From the NCBI GenBank assembly GCA_031553835.1, contig JAVBKX010000007.1, positions 98,272-162,271 on the forward strand: a DNA stretch of 64,000 nt. The letters run 5' to 3'. The translations under genes and the position numbers were made by a program. The stretch is from JAVBKX01 sp031553835 (lineage in GTDB: Bacteria > Bacteroidota > Bacteroidia > Bacteroidales > Azobacteroidaceae). Positions 23,884 to 33,312 of the stretch are shown piece by piece. The notes beneath the pieces were generated by a model. It did no database searches and was not told the origin of the DNA. It was given only the letters and a program-made list of their open reading frames with translations. Within the stretch, counting starts at the first letter, position 1. The number at the start of each line of letters is the position of its first letter.

Positions 23884-25599
23884 ATGAAGACAATGAAAAA
23901 AATGAATATAATGAGAATAAGTGCAATGTTTATCTTGTTAGGTATTGCAGGATGTCTTTCGGCACAAGATTCTGTGAAACGGGAATTAACACTCGAGAAA
24001 GAATATGCACCCACCGTTCAGGATGCTTCGAAAATCAATTCGTTACCCGAAATCCGGGAACCGGAACCCACAAAGGCATCCATCGAATATATTGATTTTT
24101 CGACACCTTATGATGTCCGGTTATCAATTTTTCAGTTGAATCCGGGAAATTATTTTACAGATTTACAATCTTCCAACAAACGAGGGTATTTGAATTTAGG
24201 CGCCGGCACTTTCTTTGATTTCAACGGCGATGCCGGATACCAGATTCTCAATCAGCCAAATGACAAATTATCGGTATTTTATTCCAACCGTTTTAGCAAC
24301 GGCAATGTAAATTATCTGCAATACGATGAAAAAGGCAAAATGAAAATCAACGATAACCTGGGAGGATTAAGCTATTTGCACAATTTTGAGTTGTGTAAAT
24401 TGTATGCCGACGCCAGTTACACTTATTCTGCATTCAACTATTATGGCATAGGAAAGGATGGAGATGTGAATCCTGATAATGCTCCCAATCAGGCGAATAA
24501 CATCTTTGACATACGACTGGGACTTACTTCGCAGCAAGAAAGCGAATGGCATTATTTGTTTGATGTCAATTATTCCAATTTCCGGCAAAAATATGCTCTT
24601 CACACAGACAACTCCGGCTTGAAAGAAAATTATTTCAAAGCAAAAGCAAATGTCGGCAAAGAATTTAATGGAAACCAATTGATAGGCCTGGAAGCATATA
24701 TGCGCATGACTACCTATTCGTGGAACAGTTACGACAATTATGCCAATGTCGCCTTAAATCCATATTACAAAATTGATGGAGGAGATTGGGCGTTAAAATT
24801 AGGCGCCTGGGTACATTTTTTATTCAATTATGAAGATAAAATGATGTTTTCGCCTGACATTGAGTTCATTTATCATCCGATAGAAACCATTGCATTGTAT
24901 TTGCAGGCTACCGGTGAATTGAAAGACAACAGTATGAAACCGGTCTTTTATGAAAATAGGTATGTTAATCCCACATTACGCGTTAAAGACGGCTACACCA
25001 TGCTCGATGCAACAGTCGGATTCAAAACTTCAGTAGTTCCCAACCTTTGGATCGATTTATTTACCGGATACCGATTTACGAAAGATGACTATTTTTATAC
25101 GCCTGCTTTCGCAGACACCTTTGTCCCCGACAATTGGTTAGGATTGAATTTCAGTTCTGCCGATTACCAAAATGCAAAAGTATTTAAGCTCGGAACTAAT
25201 TTAAAATATCAATTTGGCAGTCAATTCGAAACCGGGTTGAAAGCCGTATATTATCATTACACATTGGATGGCGATGAATCAGACGGCGGTCCGCGTACCT
25301 TTGGCGCCTGGAATAAACCTCAGTTCGAAACCGATTTCCTGTTGGGTTACACACTCCCATTCCCATTTCGTTTAGATTTAAAATACCATCTCGAAACCGG
25401 ACGTAAGCAATTAGTCGATGCGGAAGAAATGACGATGAAAAATATCAATGAATTGAGTCTGCAAGGCACTTATTCCATTAACGATACCTTTTCTTTTTAT
25501 ATCAAAGCAAATAATTTATTGTTCCAGGAATATGATTTGTGGTATGGTTATCCGGCGCAGGGATTTAACGCCATGTTGGGAGCAAATATCAAGTTTTAA
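23884..25599 (+). CDS. Outer-membrane beta-barrel protein, TonB-receptor-like, partner of the TPR protein
   Basis: 571 residues. Several ATGs near the start (23884, 23893, 23902, 23911) make the exact start uncertain; the signal peptide ends at about GCLSAQD. A short periplasmic N-terminal motif (LTLEKEYAPTVQDASKINSL) is followed by barrel strands over the remainder and a terminal aromatic strand (GFNAMLGANIKF). No plug domain is visible, so it is a barrel resembling TonB-dependent receptors but plug-less. It is co-transcribed with the TPR gene. The start region is made of AATGAAA-type repeats like those at other gene borders of this window. Confidence 0.75.
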   Translation: MKTMKKMNIMRISAMFILLGIAGCLSAQDSVKRELTLEKEYAPTVQDASKINSLPEIREPEPTKASIEYIDFSTPYDVRLSIFQLNPGNYFTDLQSSNKRGYLNLGAGTFFDFNGDAGYQILNQPNDKLSVFYSNRFSNGNVNYLQYDEKGKMKINDNLGGLSYLHNFELCKLYADASYTYSAFNYYGIGKDGDVNPDNAPNQANNIFDIRLGLTSQQESEWHYLFDVNYSNFRQKYALHTDNSGLKENYFKAKANVGKEFNGNQLIGLEAYMRMTTYSWNSYDNYANVALNPYYKIDGGDWALKLGAWVHFLFNYEDKMMFSPDIEFIYHPIETIALYLQATGELKDNSMKPVFYENRYVNPTLRVKDGYTMLDATVGFKTSVVPNLWIDLFTGYRFTKDDYFYTPAFADTFVPDNWLGLNFSSADYQNAKVFKLGTNLKYQFGSQFETGLKAVYYHYTLDGDESDGGPRTFGAWNKPQFETDFLLGYTLPFPFRLDLKYHLETGRKQLVDAEEMTMKNINELSLQGTYSINDTFSFYIKANNLLFQEYDLWYGYPAQGFNAMLGANIKF

Positions 25600-25622
25600 T
25601 TCGTATTCTGCCGCAAAATTTT

Positions 25623-25630
25623 TATCTTTG
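25623..25630 (+). promoter_or_regulatory. Promoter -7 element TATCTTTG of hipBA
   Basis: Exact TAnnTTTG 33 bases before the hipB start. The sequence AAAAGATATCATCATATC just after it contains the palindrome GATATC, a possible part of an operator. Confidence 0.5.
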
Positions 25631-25663
25631 TAAAAGATATCATCATATCTGTTAATAAGCAAA

Positions 25664-26014
25664 ATGACTATTAACGAATATTATTATATGCCTTCGATTT
25701 ACAACTTTGATATTGATACTACTGAAGATATTTTGAAATTATTAGCACAAAATCTTCAAAAGCGGCGTTTGGAAAAAGGATTATCTCGCCATGTCCTTTC
25801 TAAAATGAGTGGCGTGCCTACAGCTACCATTGCCAAATTTGAACAAAAATATGCCATTTCTCTACCTTCGTATATTGCTTTGGCCAAAGCATTGGGATAT
25901 ACAAAAGATGTAAAAGAATTATTGTCTCAACCGCAATACAGCACAATGGAAGAGTTGGATACAATCAACAAAAATAAGGGACGTAAAAGAGGTAGCCGTG
26001 AAACCAATCAATAA
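25664..26014 (+). CDS. HipB-like XRE antitoxin
   Basis: 116 residues; residues about 24-85 form an XRE helix-turn-helix (LLAQNLQKRRLEKGLSRHVL, KMSGVPTATIAKFEQKYAIS). A second in-frame ATG nine codons in is a possible start. The basic tail (KNKGRKRGSRE) may contact DNA or HipA. The hipA start lies inside its last codons, so both are translated together. HipB represses the operon and holds HipA inactive. Confidence 0.8.
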   Translation: MTINEYYYMPSIYNFDIDTTEDILKLLAQNLQKRRLEKGLSRHVLSKMSGVPTATIAKFEQKYAISLPSYIALAKALGYTKDVKELLSQPQYSTMEELDTINKNKGRKRGSRETNQ

Positions 26015-27104
26015 ATTATCTGTTTTATTTCGCGATAGAAAAGTCGGCGAATTAACAATGACTCCCGATAATCGCCAGTGCGCGTTTCAATACGATAAAG
26101 AATGGTTGTTATCCGGATTTTCTATTTCGCCATTGGATTTGCCTCTGAAGCCGGAATTGTTTATTGCAAAGCCGGAACCTTTTTGGGGTAATTTCGGCAT
26201 ATTTGAAGACAGTTTGCCCGATGGCTATGGCCGCTATCTGTTGAACCGAATGCTGAAAAAGCAAGGAATCGATGATAGTTCCCTAACGCCAATTCAGCGG
26301 TTGAGCATTGTTGGAACTGCCGGTATGGGAGCTCTATCTTATATTCCTGAATCATTTATCGGCGAGGACAAAACTTTACCTGAGTTGGATTATTTACAAC
26401 AATTAGCACTGGATATTCTGTCCGAAAAAACAAATACTGGTGCGGATGTCCTTTATTTTAACAGTGGTAATTCCGGTGGTTGTCGTCCAAAATGTTTGTA
26501 CCAGGATGAAGAAGGTGCATGGCTTGTGAAATTTCGCCATACTTACGACCCGCTGAATATGGGGCAAATGGAGTTTCTATATAATGAAGTGGCGCGTACT
26601 TGTGGAATTGACGTTCCGGAGTTTAAACTACTTCAGGTCAACTATTTTGCCAGCAAACGTTTTGATATAGAAAGTGGTCAACGCCTGCATATTGCGACTG
26701 TGGGCGCACTTCTTAACGAATCTATTTACAATCCCAAATTAGACTATAAAACCTTACTTCATCTGACCGGCTATTTAACGCAAGATCCGGAGCAGGTAGA
26801 TGAAATGTTCCGCCGGATGGTTTTCAACATCTTGACCGACAACAAAGATGACCATGCCAAAAACTTCAGTTTTATCTGTCGTGAAGGAAAATGGTCGCTG
26901 TCCCCGGCATACGATCTTACCTGTAGCAGCGAAGGTTATCATGACGAACATGCTACTTCTGTAAACGGTAATGGCTTACCCACTATCGAAGATATGCTTG
27001 TTGTGGGGGAATCAATCCGCATTTCTCGTAAGAAAGGAATGGAAATAATTGGGAGAATGCTCAAAATTTGCACAGAAATCTTAGCAGAGCGGTTCAGGAA
27101 TTAA
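25998..27104 (+). CDS. hipA: HipA-type serine/threonine kinase toxin
   Basis: 368 residues from a GTG start at 25998 that is preceded by AAGAGG, an acceptable ribosome site, and overlaps hipB by 17 bases. The N-terminal subdomain includes WGNFGIFEDSLPDGYGRYLL. The kinase part has GNSGGCRPKCLYQDEEGAWL with the likely nucleotide-binding Lys in LVKF, NDDHAKNFSF... near residues 281-290 (catalytic Asp-His loop and metal-binding Asn) and LSPAYDLT (metal-binding Asp). HipA phosphorylates glutamyl-tRNA synthetase in E. coli and causes persistence; the target here is unknown. It ends in a 3-base tail overlap with the convergent exonuclease gene. Confidence 0.9.
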   Translation: MKPINKLSVLFRDRKVGELTMTPDNRQCAFQYDKEWLLSGFSISPLDLPLKPELFIAKPEPFWGNFGIFEDSLPDGYGRYLLNRMLKKQGIDDSSLTPIQRLSIVGTAGMGALSYIPESFIGEDKTLPELDYLQQLALDILSEKTNTGADVLYFNSGNSGGCRPKCLYQDEEGAWLVKFRHTYDPLNMGQMEFLYNEVARTCGIDVPEFKLLQVNYFASKRFDIESGQRLHIATVGALLNESIYNPKLDYKTLLHLTGYLTQDPEQVDEMFRRMVFNILTDNKDDHAKNFSFICREGKWSLSPAYDLTCSSEGYHDEHATSVNGNGLPTIEDMLVVGESIRISRKKGMEIIGRMLKICTEILAERFRN

Positions 27105-27595
27105 AGTATCACCCTCGCTATTTTAGCGCACGCCTCCGCATCCGCCAGCGCATGATGATGCCGGGTCAAATCAAACCCCACATGTGCCGCCACCGTATGC
27201 AACTGATGATTTTCTAATGCTGGAAATGCTTTTCGTGCCGCCCGGCAGGTGCAGTAAAATTTGTAATCAGGATAATCCATCCGGTAAATACGAAAAACAG
27301 CTTTCAGGCAGGCTTCATCAAAAGGACTGTTGTGGGCGACAAGAGGCAAATCCCGAATTTTTTCTTCAATTTGCGCCCAAACAGGAGGAAAAACAGGCGC
27401 CGAATCGGTGTCGGCTTGCGTCAATCCATGAATTTGTGTGTTCCAATAATTATAATAATTGGGTTCGGGACAAATAAGAGAATAGAATTTATCTGCAATC
27501 TCTCCGGATCGAACAATCACAATACCTACACTGCAAACACTTCCCCGTTCTCCGTTGGCTGTTTCAAAATCAATCGCGGCAAAATCTTGTATCAT
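27101..27595 (-). CDS. DnaQ-like 3'-5' exonuclease (DEDDh)
   Basis: About 164 residues from the ATG at 27595; a longer frame upstream lacks family resemblance. The exonuclease motifs are present: AAIDFETANG (Asp9, Glu11), then VAHNSPFDEACL and the final HHHALADAEACAKI with the DEDDh His and Asp. Such short DnaQ-like proteins are stand-alone proofreading-type or RNase T/oligoribonuclease-like nucleases; the substrate is not evident. It converges with hipA, with stop codons overlapping. Confidence 0.85.
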   Translation of the reverse strand: MIQDFAAIDFETANGERGSVCSVGIVIVRSGEIADKFYSLICPEPNYYNYWNTQIHGLTQADTDSAPVFPPVWAQIEEKIRDLPLVAHNSPFDEACLKAVFRIYRMDYPDYKFYCTCRAARKAFPALENHQLHTVAAHVGFDLTRHHHALADAEACAKIARVIL

Positions 27596-27827
27596 ATTCA
27601 GATTATTTTCTTCATCGGTATGCTTTTCAAATTCATAAACGTTTGCATGATACGATTTCAGGAGAATTAGACTCCTAAATTGTTGTAAAGATAACGCTAT
27701 TTTGTATTCCGCAAAAAAAGTGGACAATCAAAAACAATATCCCCATCTCAAGAAAGATGAAATGCGATAAAACGAACAAGAAGCTCGCTTTTTTCATTTT
27801 TTAATCTATCAGTACTGAAATTTTTCC

Positions 27828-27835
27828 TAACTTTG
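27828..27835 (+). promoter_or_regulatory. Promoter -7 element TAACTTTG of topA
   Basis: Exact TAnnTTTG 29 bases before the topA start codon. Confidence 0.6.
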
Positions 27836-27864
27836 CGGCCTGTAAAAAATTAACTATAAAGAAT

Positions 27865-30201
27865 ATGGAGAATAATTTAGTCATCGTGGAGTCTCCCGCT
27901 AAAGCCAAAACCATTGAAAAATTTTTAGGGAAGGACTACAAAGTTCTGTCCAGTTACGGGCATATCCGCGATTTGAAAGACAAGGGATTGGGGATAGATA
28001 TTAAAAATGATTATAAACCCGAATATGTTGTTTCTCCCGAAAAAGCTGATTTAGTTAAAACATTAAAAAAAGAAGCCAGGAATGCATCGACCGTATGGCT
28101 TGCTTCCGACGAGGACCGCGAAGGAGAAGCCATTGCCTGGCACTTATACGAAGTATTAGACCTGAAACAAGAAACAACAAAACGAATTGTATTTCACGAA
28201 ATTACGAAAAATGCAATCCTGAATGCTATCGAAAATCCTCGGGGAATCGATTACAATTTGGTCGATGCTCAACAAGCCCGCCGAATCATTGACCGGATTG
28301 TCGGCTTTGAACTTTCTCCCGTTTTATGGAAAAAAATAAAACCGTCGCTCTCTGCCGGACGAGTGCAATCCGTTGCAGTTCGCCTGATTGTGGAACGCGA
28401 ACGGGAAATCAATGCATTTCAAGCCGAACGCTCTTTCCGTGTATTGGCACAATTAACCATGACAGATGGCACTGTGTTGAAAGCAGAATTAGGTCGTCGC
28501 CTAAAAACCGAAGCAGAAGCCCAAACATTTTTAGAAAAATTAAAAGAGGCTACGCTAACGGTTGAAGATGTGCAGAAGAAACCGGCTAAAAAAACGCCTG
28601 CACCTCCATTCACCACATCTACTTTGCAACAGGAAGCTGCTCGAAAAATGGGATTTTCGGTTGCACAAACCATGTCTGTAGCGCAAAAATTATATGAAGC
28701 AGGACACATTACTTATATGCGTACCGACTCGGTCAATCTTTCTGCCATGGCGATTGCTGCTGCAAAGAAAGAAGTAGAAACCGAATTTGGCGCAAACTAT
28801 GTAAAAGGTCGTCAATTCCAGACCAAATCAAAAGGAGCCCAGGAAGCCCACGAAGCCATTCGCCCGACTTACATGGACAAAATGACTATCAAAGCCTCCG
28901 CTCCCGAACAAAAATTGTATGAATTGATCTGGAAACGGACATTAGCCTCCCAAATGGCTGATGCAGAATTGGAACGCACTACAGTTACCGTTGGAATCAG
29001 CACCATTGCCGGAGACAAATTTTATATCAATGGTGAAGTTATCTTGTTCGATGGATTCCTTCGCGTTTATATGGAAAGCAACGATGACGAATCGACCGAA
29101 GAAAATCAATCCGGATTAATTCCGCCTCTCAAAGCAAATGAAAAATTAGCATTACAGGAAGCGGATGTAATGGAGCGTTTATCACAACGTCCGCCACGTT
29201 ACAGCGAAGCCAGTTTGGTTCGCAAGCTGGAAGAATTAGGAATCGGCCGTCCATCTACTTATGCGCCTACTATTTCCACGATTCAAAACCGCGGTTATGT
29301 GGAAAAAGGCAATAAAGATGGTATCGAACATACCTTCATTAATTTACAGTTGAAAAACGGTAAAATATCCTCAAAAACTAAAAAAGAAATCATCGGAGCA
29401 GATAAAGCCAAACTTTTCCCAACCGATACCGGATTAGTTGTCAATGACTTTCTTACCGAATACTTTCCTGATGTACTTGATTATGGTTTCACCGCCGATG
29501 TCGAAAAAGAATTGGATAAAGTAGCGGAAGGCGAAGAAAAATGGACACGCACCGTAGATGATTTTTACAAATTTTTCCACCCCGTAGTAGAAAAAGTTGC
29601 CGCTACAAAGACTGAACATAAAGTCGGTGAACGCTTACTGGGCACTGATCCAAAAACAGGAAAACCGGTTTCAGTAAAAATTGGCCGCTATGGGCCTTTT
29701 GTGCAAATCGGATTGGCCGAAGATGAAGAAAAACCTCAATTCGCCTCCTTAATGAAAGGACAATCCATCGAATCCATTACATTGGAAGAAGCGCTGAAAT
29801 TATTTGCTTTGCCCCGGCTGGTAGGAGAAATCAACGACAAAGCTGTAACCGCAGCTATCGGTCGTTTCGGTCCTTTTATCAAATTTGAAAGTTCGTATGT
29901 CACCATTCCTAAAGGAATGAGTCCATTCACTATTACGTTGGATGAAGCTACCCAACTGATCGAAGAAAAGAAAACGAAAGAAGCCAATAAACAAATCAAA
30001 ACGTTCACAGAAGATGCCAAAATGCAAGTGCTAAATGGACGCTTTGGCCCCTATATCGCTTTCGACGGAGGAAATTACAAAATTCCAAAAAGCAAAGTGC
30101 CTGCCGATTTGACTTATGCAGAATGTATCGAAATCATACAAAAAGCTCCGGATAAAAAAGCTCCGGCGAAGAAAACGGCAAAGACAAAAGCAAAAAAATA
30201 A
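27865..30201 (+). CDS. topA: DNA topoisomerase I
   Basis: 778 residues. The Toprim domain opens with NLVIVESPAKAKTIEKFLG and includes SDEDREGEAIAWHL (metal-binding acidic residues). The type IA core has the active tyrosine at about residue 284 in HITYMRTDSVNLS, and GRPSTYAPTISTIQNRGYV. The C-terminal part has three topoisomerase C-terminal repeats (GRYGPFVQIG, GRFGPFIKFE, GRFGPYIAFDGG) instead of zinc fingers, and ends in a Lys/Ala-rich tail. It relaxes negative supercoils. Eleven bases later begins a small two-gene module that probably shares its transcript. Confidence 0.97.
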   Translation: MENNLVIVESPAKAKTIEKFLGKDYKVLSSYGHIRDLKDKGLGIDIKNDYKPEYVVSPEKADLVKTLKKEARNASTVWLASDEDREGEAIAWHLYEVLDLKQETTKRIVFHEITKNAILNAIENPRGIDYNLVDAQQARRIIDRIVGFELSPVLWKKIKPSLSAGRVQSVAVRLIVEREREINAFQAERSFRVLAQLTMTDGTVLKAELGRRLKTEAEAQTFLEKLKEATLTVEDVQKKPAKKTPAPPFTTSTLQQEAARKMGFSVAQTMSVAQKLYEAGHITYMRTDSVNLSAMAIAAAKKEVETEFGANYVKGRQFQTKSKGAQEAHEAIRPTYMDKMTIKASAPEQKLYELIWKRTLASQMADAELERTTVTVGISTIAGDKFYINGEVILFDGFLRVYMESNDDESTEENQSGLIPPLKANEKLALQEADVMERLSQRPPRYSEASLVRKLEELGIGRPSTYAPTISTIQNRGYVEKGNKDGIEHTFINLQLKNGKISSKTKKEIIGADKAKLFPTDTGLVVNDFLTEYFPDVLDYGFTADVEKELDKVAEGEEKWTRTVDDFYKFFHPVVEKVAATKTEHKVGERLLGTDPKTGKPVSVKIGRYGPFVQIGLAEDEEKPQFASLMKGQSIESITLEEALKLFALPRLVGEINDKAVTAAIGRFGPFIKFESSYVTIPKGMSPFTITLDEATQLIEEKKTKEANKQIKTFTEDAKMQVLNGRFGPYIAFDGGNYKIPKSKVPADLTYAECIEIIQKAPDKKAPAKKTAKTKAKK

Positions 30202-30212
30202 ATAGTAATACC

Positions 30213-30407
30213 ATGGACGAAATCTTAATTACCGAACAAGAATTAGAATATTTTACTAATGTTCCGAATGTGGTATGTGAAGAAAGTCCTTCTTTGAAAC
30301 CACAAATGAGTTTTGAAGAAGCTGTAAAAGCTTGTAATGGCATTACTTTGGAAGAATTTTCAAATAGAATTGATGAGGCAATTAGAAGACTAATCCCCAA
30401 TCCATGA
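30213..30407 (+). CDS. Small acidic protein, candidate antitoxin
   Basis: 64 residues, acidic, with FEEAVKACNGITLEEFSNRI and no recognised DNA-binding domain. Its TGA overlaps the next ATG (ATGA), the classic arrangement of toxin-antitoxin genes. The antitoxin call rests on size, charge and coupling to the RelE/ParE-sized partner. Confidence 0.5.
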   Translation: MDEILITEQELEYFTNVPNVVCEESPSLKPQMSFEEAVKACNGITLEEFSNRIDEAIRRLIPNP

Positions 30408-30736
30408 TAATTATAAGTCAAGACATACTGAACATAATAGAAGACTATGTCAACTATCTTATCAAAGAGGGCGTGACTTCTCAGAAAAGAGCATTTGAAA
30501 AAAGAGAGCTAATGATAAACTCTATCCATTCCAATCTTGGAGGAATCCTAACTCACAGACCATCACCATATCGCGGCTTGGGCCAAGAAGAAAATTGTTT
30601 ATTATTTGTATATAGAGACACCAAAAGTAAAACCCAATGGGGATTTGCTTATAAAAGATTTCAGGACAATAATGTGATTGTTTATTACATGAAAAATCTG
30701 AAATTAGTCAAAGAAAATAAATATATTGTCGTTTAA
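30404..30736 (+). CDS. Candidate RelE/ParE-fold toxin
   Basis: 110 residues, overlapping the upstream small gene by 4 bases. The order of elements fits the RelE/ParE fold: N-terminal helices (ILNIIEDYVNYLIKEGVTSQ, AFEKRELMINSIHSNLGGIL), then strands (ENCLLFVYRDTKSKTQWGFA, YKRFQDNNVIVYYMKNLKLV). I do not recognise a specific family and the typical catalytic residues cannot be assigned, so this is a candidate. Downstream, etfB starts 32 bases later. Confidence 0.5.
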   Translation: MIIISQDILNIIEDYVNYLIKEGVTSQKRAFEKRELMINSIHSNLGGILTHRPSPYRGLGQEENCLLFVYRDTKSKTQWGFAYKRFQDNNVIVYYMKNLKLVKENKYIVV

Positions 30737-30768
30737 ATTAATTATCGAAATTAATAATAAATAAAAAC

Positions 30769-31641
30769 ATGGGTTTAAAAATTATTGTATTAGCTAAACA
30801 GGTGCCCGATACGCGTAATGTGGGAAAAGACGCGATGAAGGCCGATGGCACGGTAAATCGTGCCGCTTTGCCTGCGATTTTTAATCCGGAAGATTTAAAT
30901 GCATTAGAACAAGCATTGCATCTGAAAGATAAATACGAAGGCTCTACCGTTACTTTGTTAACAATGGGTCCCGGCCGTGCGGCTGAAATTATCCGCGAAG
31001 GAATGTTCCGCGGCGCCGATGGCGGTTATTTATTGACCGACCGTGCTTTTGCCGGAGCCGACACACTGGCTACCAGTTATGCAATCTCAATGGCTATCCG
31101 CAAAATCGGCAAATTCGATGTCATCGTTTGCGGTCGCCAGGCAATCGACGGAGACACCGCTCAGGTAGGTCCGCAGGTAGCCGAAAAATTAGGCATTCCT
31201 CAAATCACTTATGCTGAAGAAATTCAATCGGCAGAAAAAGGCGCCATCCGCGTAAAACGTCGTTTGGAACGAGGAATCGAAGTCGTGGAAGGTAAATTAC
31301 CGATGTTGGTAACAGTCAACAGTTCGGCTCCCGAATGCCGCCCACGCAACGCCAAATTGTTGCAAAAATACAAACATGCCCGTACCGTTACTGAAAAACA
31401 GTCGGAATCAATCGATTACGAACAACTATACAGCATTCGCCCTTATCTGAATTTGGAAGAATGGAGCGTTGCCGACGTACAAGCAGATGTAATACAATGC
31501 GGTTTGTCCGGTTCACCAACAAAGGTAAAGAAAATCGAAAGTGTGGTTTTCCAAGCCAAAGAGAGTAAAACTTTTGATTCTTCTGATGTAGATATCGAAG
31601 AATTGATAGTAGAATTGATTACTAACCACACCATTGGATAA
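30769..31641 (+). CDS. etfB: Electron transfer flavoprotein beta subunit (FixA type)
   Basis: 290 residues with the EtfB fold: LKIIVLAKQVPDTRNVG at the N-terminus, the central FDVIVCGRQAIDGDTAQVGP nucleotide-contact region, and RVKRRLERGIEVVEGKLPML. The DGDTAQVGP form is that of the EtfB group to which flavin-bifurcating ETFs belong, though this alone does not prove bifurcation. It pairs with EtfA to form the FAD/AMP- or FAD/FAD-binding dimer that passes electrons from the acyl-CoA dehydrogenase of the same operon. Confidence 0.93.
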   Translation: MGLKIIVLAKQVPDTRNVGKDAMKADGTVNRAALPAIFNPEDLNALEQALHLKDKYEGSTVTLLTMGPGRAAEIIREGMFRGADGGYLLTDRAFAGADTLATSYAISMAIRKIGKFDVIVCGRQAIDGDTAQVGPQVAEKLGIPQITYAEEIQSAEKGAIRVKRRLERGIEVVEGKLPMLVTVNSSAPECRPRNAKLLQKYKHARTVTEKQSESIDYEQLYSIRPYLNLEEWSVADVQADVIQCGLSGSPTKVKKIESVVFQAKESKTFDSSDVDIEELIVELITNHTIG

Positions 31642-31648
31642 CGAAAAA

Positions 31649-31719
31649 AATGAAGTAATGAAAACAATGAAAGTAATAATTTTTTCATTCCTTTCATTAT
31701 TTTCATTTCTTTCATTCTA
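31649..31719. repeat. AATGAAA-type dyad between etfB and etfA
   Basis: AATGAAGTAATGAAAACAAT is followed by an imperfect reverse complement (TTTCATTCCTTTCATTATTT and onward). The potential hairpin separates two genes of one operon and could tune their relative expression. The same type of sequence recurs near 23880 and 48400. Confidence 0.5.
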
Positions 31720-31734
31720 AAAAATTATTGTAAT

Positions 31735-32754
31735 ATGAACAATCTATTTGTATATCTTGAATTAGAAAACAGCAAAGTAGAAGACGTCAGCCTCGAATTG
31801 CTGACCAAAGGTCGTGCGCTTGCTAATCAATTGAAATGTAAATTAGAAGCAGTTGCCATTGGCTCCAAATTAGACGAAGTCGGCAAACAAGTTTTTCCTT
31901 ACGGCGTAGATGTATTGCATATTTTCGATGACGAAAAATTATTCCCATATACATCACTGCCTCATACTTCCATCTTGGTAAAATTATTTGGTGACGAAAA
32001 ACCTCAAATTGCCTTAATGGGAGCTACCAGCATCGGCCGTGATTTAGGCCCGCGGGTTTCTTCCGCTTTACATAGCGGGTTGACCGCCGACTGTACTTCA
32101 CTGGAAATCGGCGACCATGAAGAAAAGAAAGACAATAAAACATACAAAGATTTATTGTATCAGATTCGTCCCGCATTCGGAGGAAACATTGTGGCAACAA
32201 TTATCAATCCCGATTGCCGTCCGCAAATGGCTACCGTACGCGAAGGTGTGATGAAGAAAGAAATTTATGACGCCAATTACAAAGGAGAAGTCGTAAAGCA
32301 TGAAATAAAAGATTATGTTTCTTCTACCGATTTTGTTATCAAAGTGATCGAACGTCATATCGAACAATCAAAAGTGAATATCAAAGGATCTCCGATTATT
32401 GTAGCCGGAGGTTATGGAATGGGATCAAAAGAAAACTTCCAATTACTTTACGATTTGGCGAATACCATTGGTGCTGAAGTAGGCGCTTCCCGTGCTGCGG
32501 TAGATGCCGGTTTTGCCGAACATGAGCGTCAAATCGGACAAACAGGAATTACTGTCCGCCCGAAATTATACATCGCTTGTGGTATTTCCGGACAAATCCA
32601 ACATATTGCCGGTATGCAGGAATCGTCATTGATTATTTCGATCAATAATGATCCGTATGCACCGATCAATACCGTAGCCGACTACGTCATTACCGGAGAA
32701 GTAGAAACTGTGATTCCGAAAATGATTAAGTATTACAAGAAGAACAGCAAATAA
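31735..32754 (+). CDS. etfA: Electron transfer flavoprotein alpha subunit (FixB type)
   Basis: 339 residues. The C-terminal FAD-binding domain is clear: IIVAGGYGMGSKENFQLLYD, EVGASRAAVDAGFAEHERQI, GQTGITVRPKLYIACGISG, and AGMQESSLIISINNDPYAPI. The N-terminal half carries the alpha subunit's Rossmann-like part. It acts with EtfB as electron carrier. The next gene's ATG overlaps its stop by one base. Confidence 0.94.
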   Translation: MNNLFVYLELENSKVEDVSLELLTKGRALANQLKCKLEAVAIGSKLDEVGKQVFPYGVDVLHIFDDEKLFPYTSLPHTSILVKLFGDEKPQIALMGATSIGRDLGPRVSSALHSGLTADCTSLEIGDHEEKKDNKTYKDLLYQIRPAFGGNIVATIINPDCRPQMATVREGVMKKEIYDANYKGEVVKHEIKDYVSSTDFVIKVIERHIEQSKVNIKGSPIIVAGGYGMGSKENFQLLYDLANTIGAEVGASRAAVDAGFAEHERQIGQTGITVRPKLYIACGISGQIQHIAGMQESSLIISINNDPYAPINTVADYVITGEVETVIPKMIKYYKKNSK

Positions 32755-33287
32755 TGAAACTCGCATTCGATTTACACACAAGCGATTGGGTCGTCATCCA
32801 AAAATATTTCAGGGATAAGAAAGCGCCCATGTGGCATGTTCCTGTATTTATCATTGGTACCATTGTCCTTGTCGTGTTGAATGTGTTGTATCTGCTCCGG
32901 CATGAAGCGGATTGGATGACAGGAGTTTCAGTTGTCGTCATTTTGTGCATGGTATATCTCCTTTATTTAAGGAAAGATGCAGATAAACAATTAGTAAAGA
33001 CAGCTGAAAAAATCAAGGCAAACAATCCGGAAGCTTTTGGCCATCGCGAAATGGAATTTTCAGACGAAGGAATCCGAATGTCCACTGCCAATGGCTCCAA
33101 ATCTTTGACCTGGGCCGAGATGTCGTCCTTTGAAGACGCCGTCGGTTACCTGCTGTTGTATTCCAATAAAGGAGTAGTATATATTGTTCCGAAACGGGCG
33201 CTTACAGAGGTCGAGGATTTTGTGGAAATGCTGCAAAACCGTTTTCATCCCGAAGAACCGGCAGAAGTTCGGAATTCAGAGAATTAA
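32754..33287 (+). CDS. YcxB-like membrane protein
   Basis: 177 residues with two transmembrane helices (about 29-50, 56-74) and a C-terminal soluble YcxB-type domain (EMEFSDEGIRMSTANGSKSL, TWAEMSSFEDAVGYLLLYSN, GVVYIVPKRAL). The gene is wedged between etfA (1-base overlap) and the acyl-CoA dehydrogenase gene, which starts 25 bases later. The function of YcxB proteins is unknown; position suggests co-expression rather than a proven part in electron transfer. Confidence 0.75.
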   Translation: MKLAFDLHTSDWVVIQKYFRDKKAPMWHVPVFIIGTIVLVVLNVLYLLRHEADWMTGVSVVVILCMVYLLYLRKDADKQLVKTAEKIKANNPEAFGHREMEFSDEGIRMSTANGSKSLTWAEMSSFEDAVGYLLLYSNKGVVYIVPKRALTEVEDFVEMLQNRFHPEEPAEVRNSEN

Positions 33288-33312
33288 CAGAACAAAATTA
33301 AAGAAATTTATA

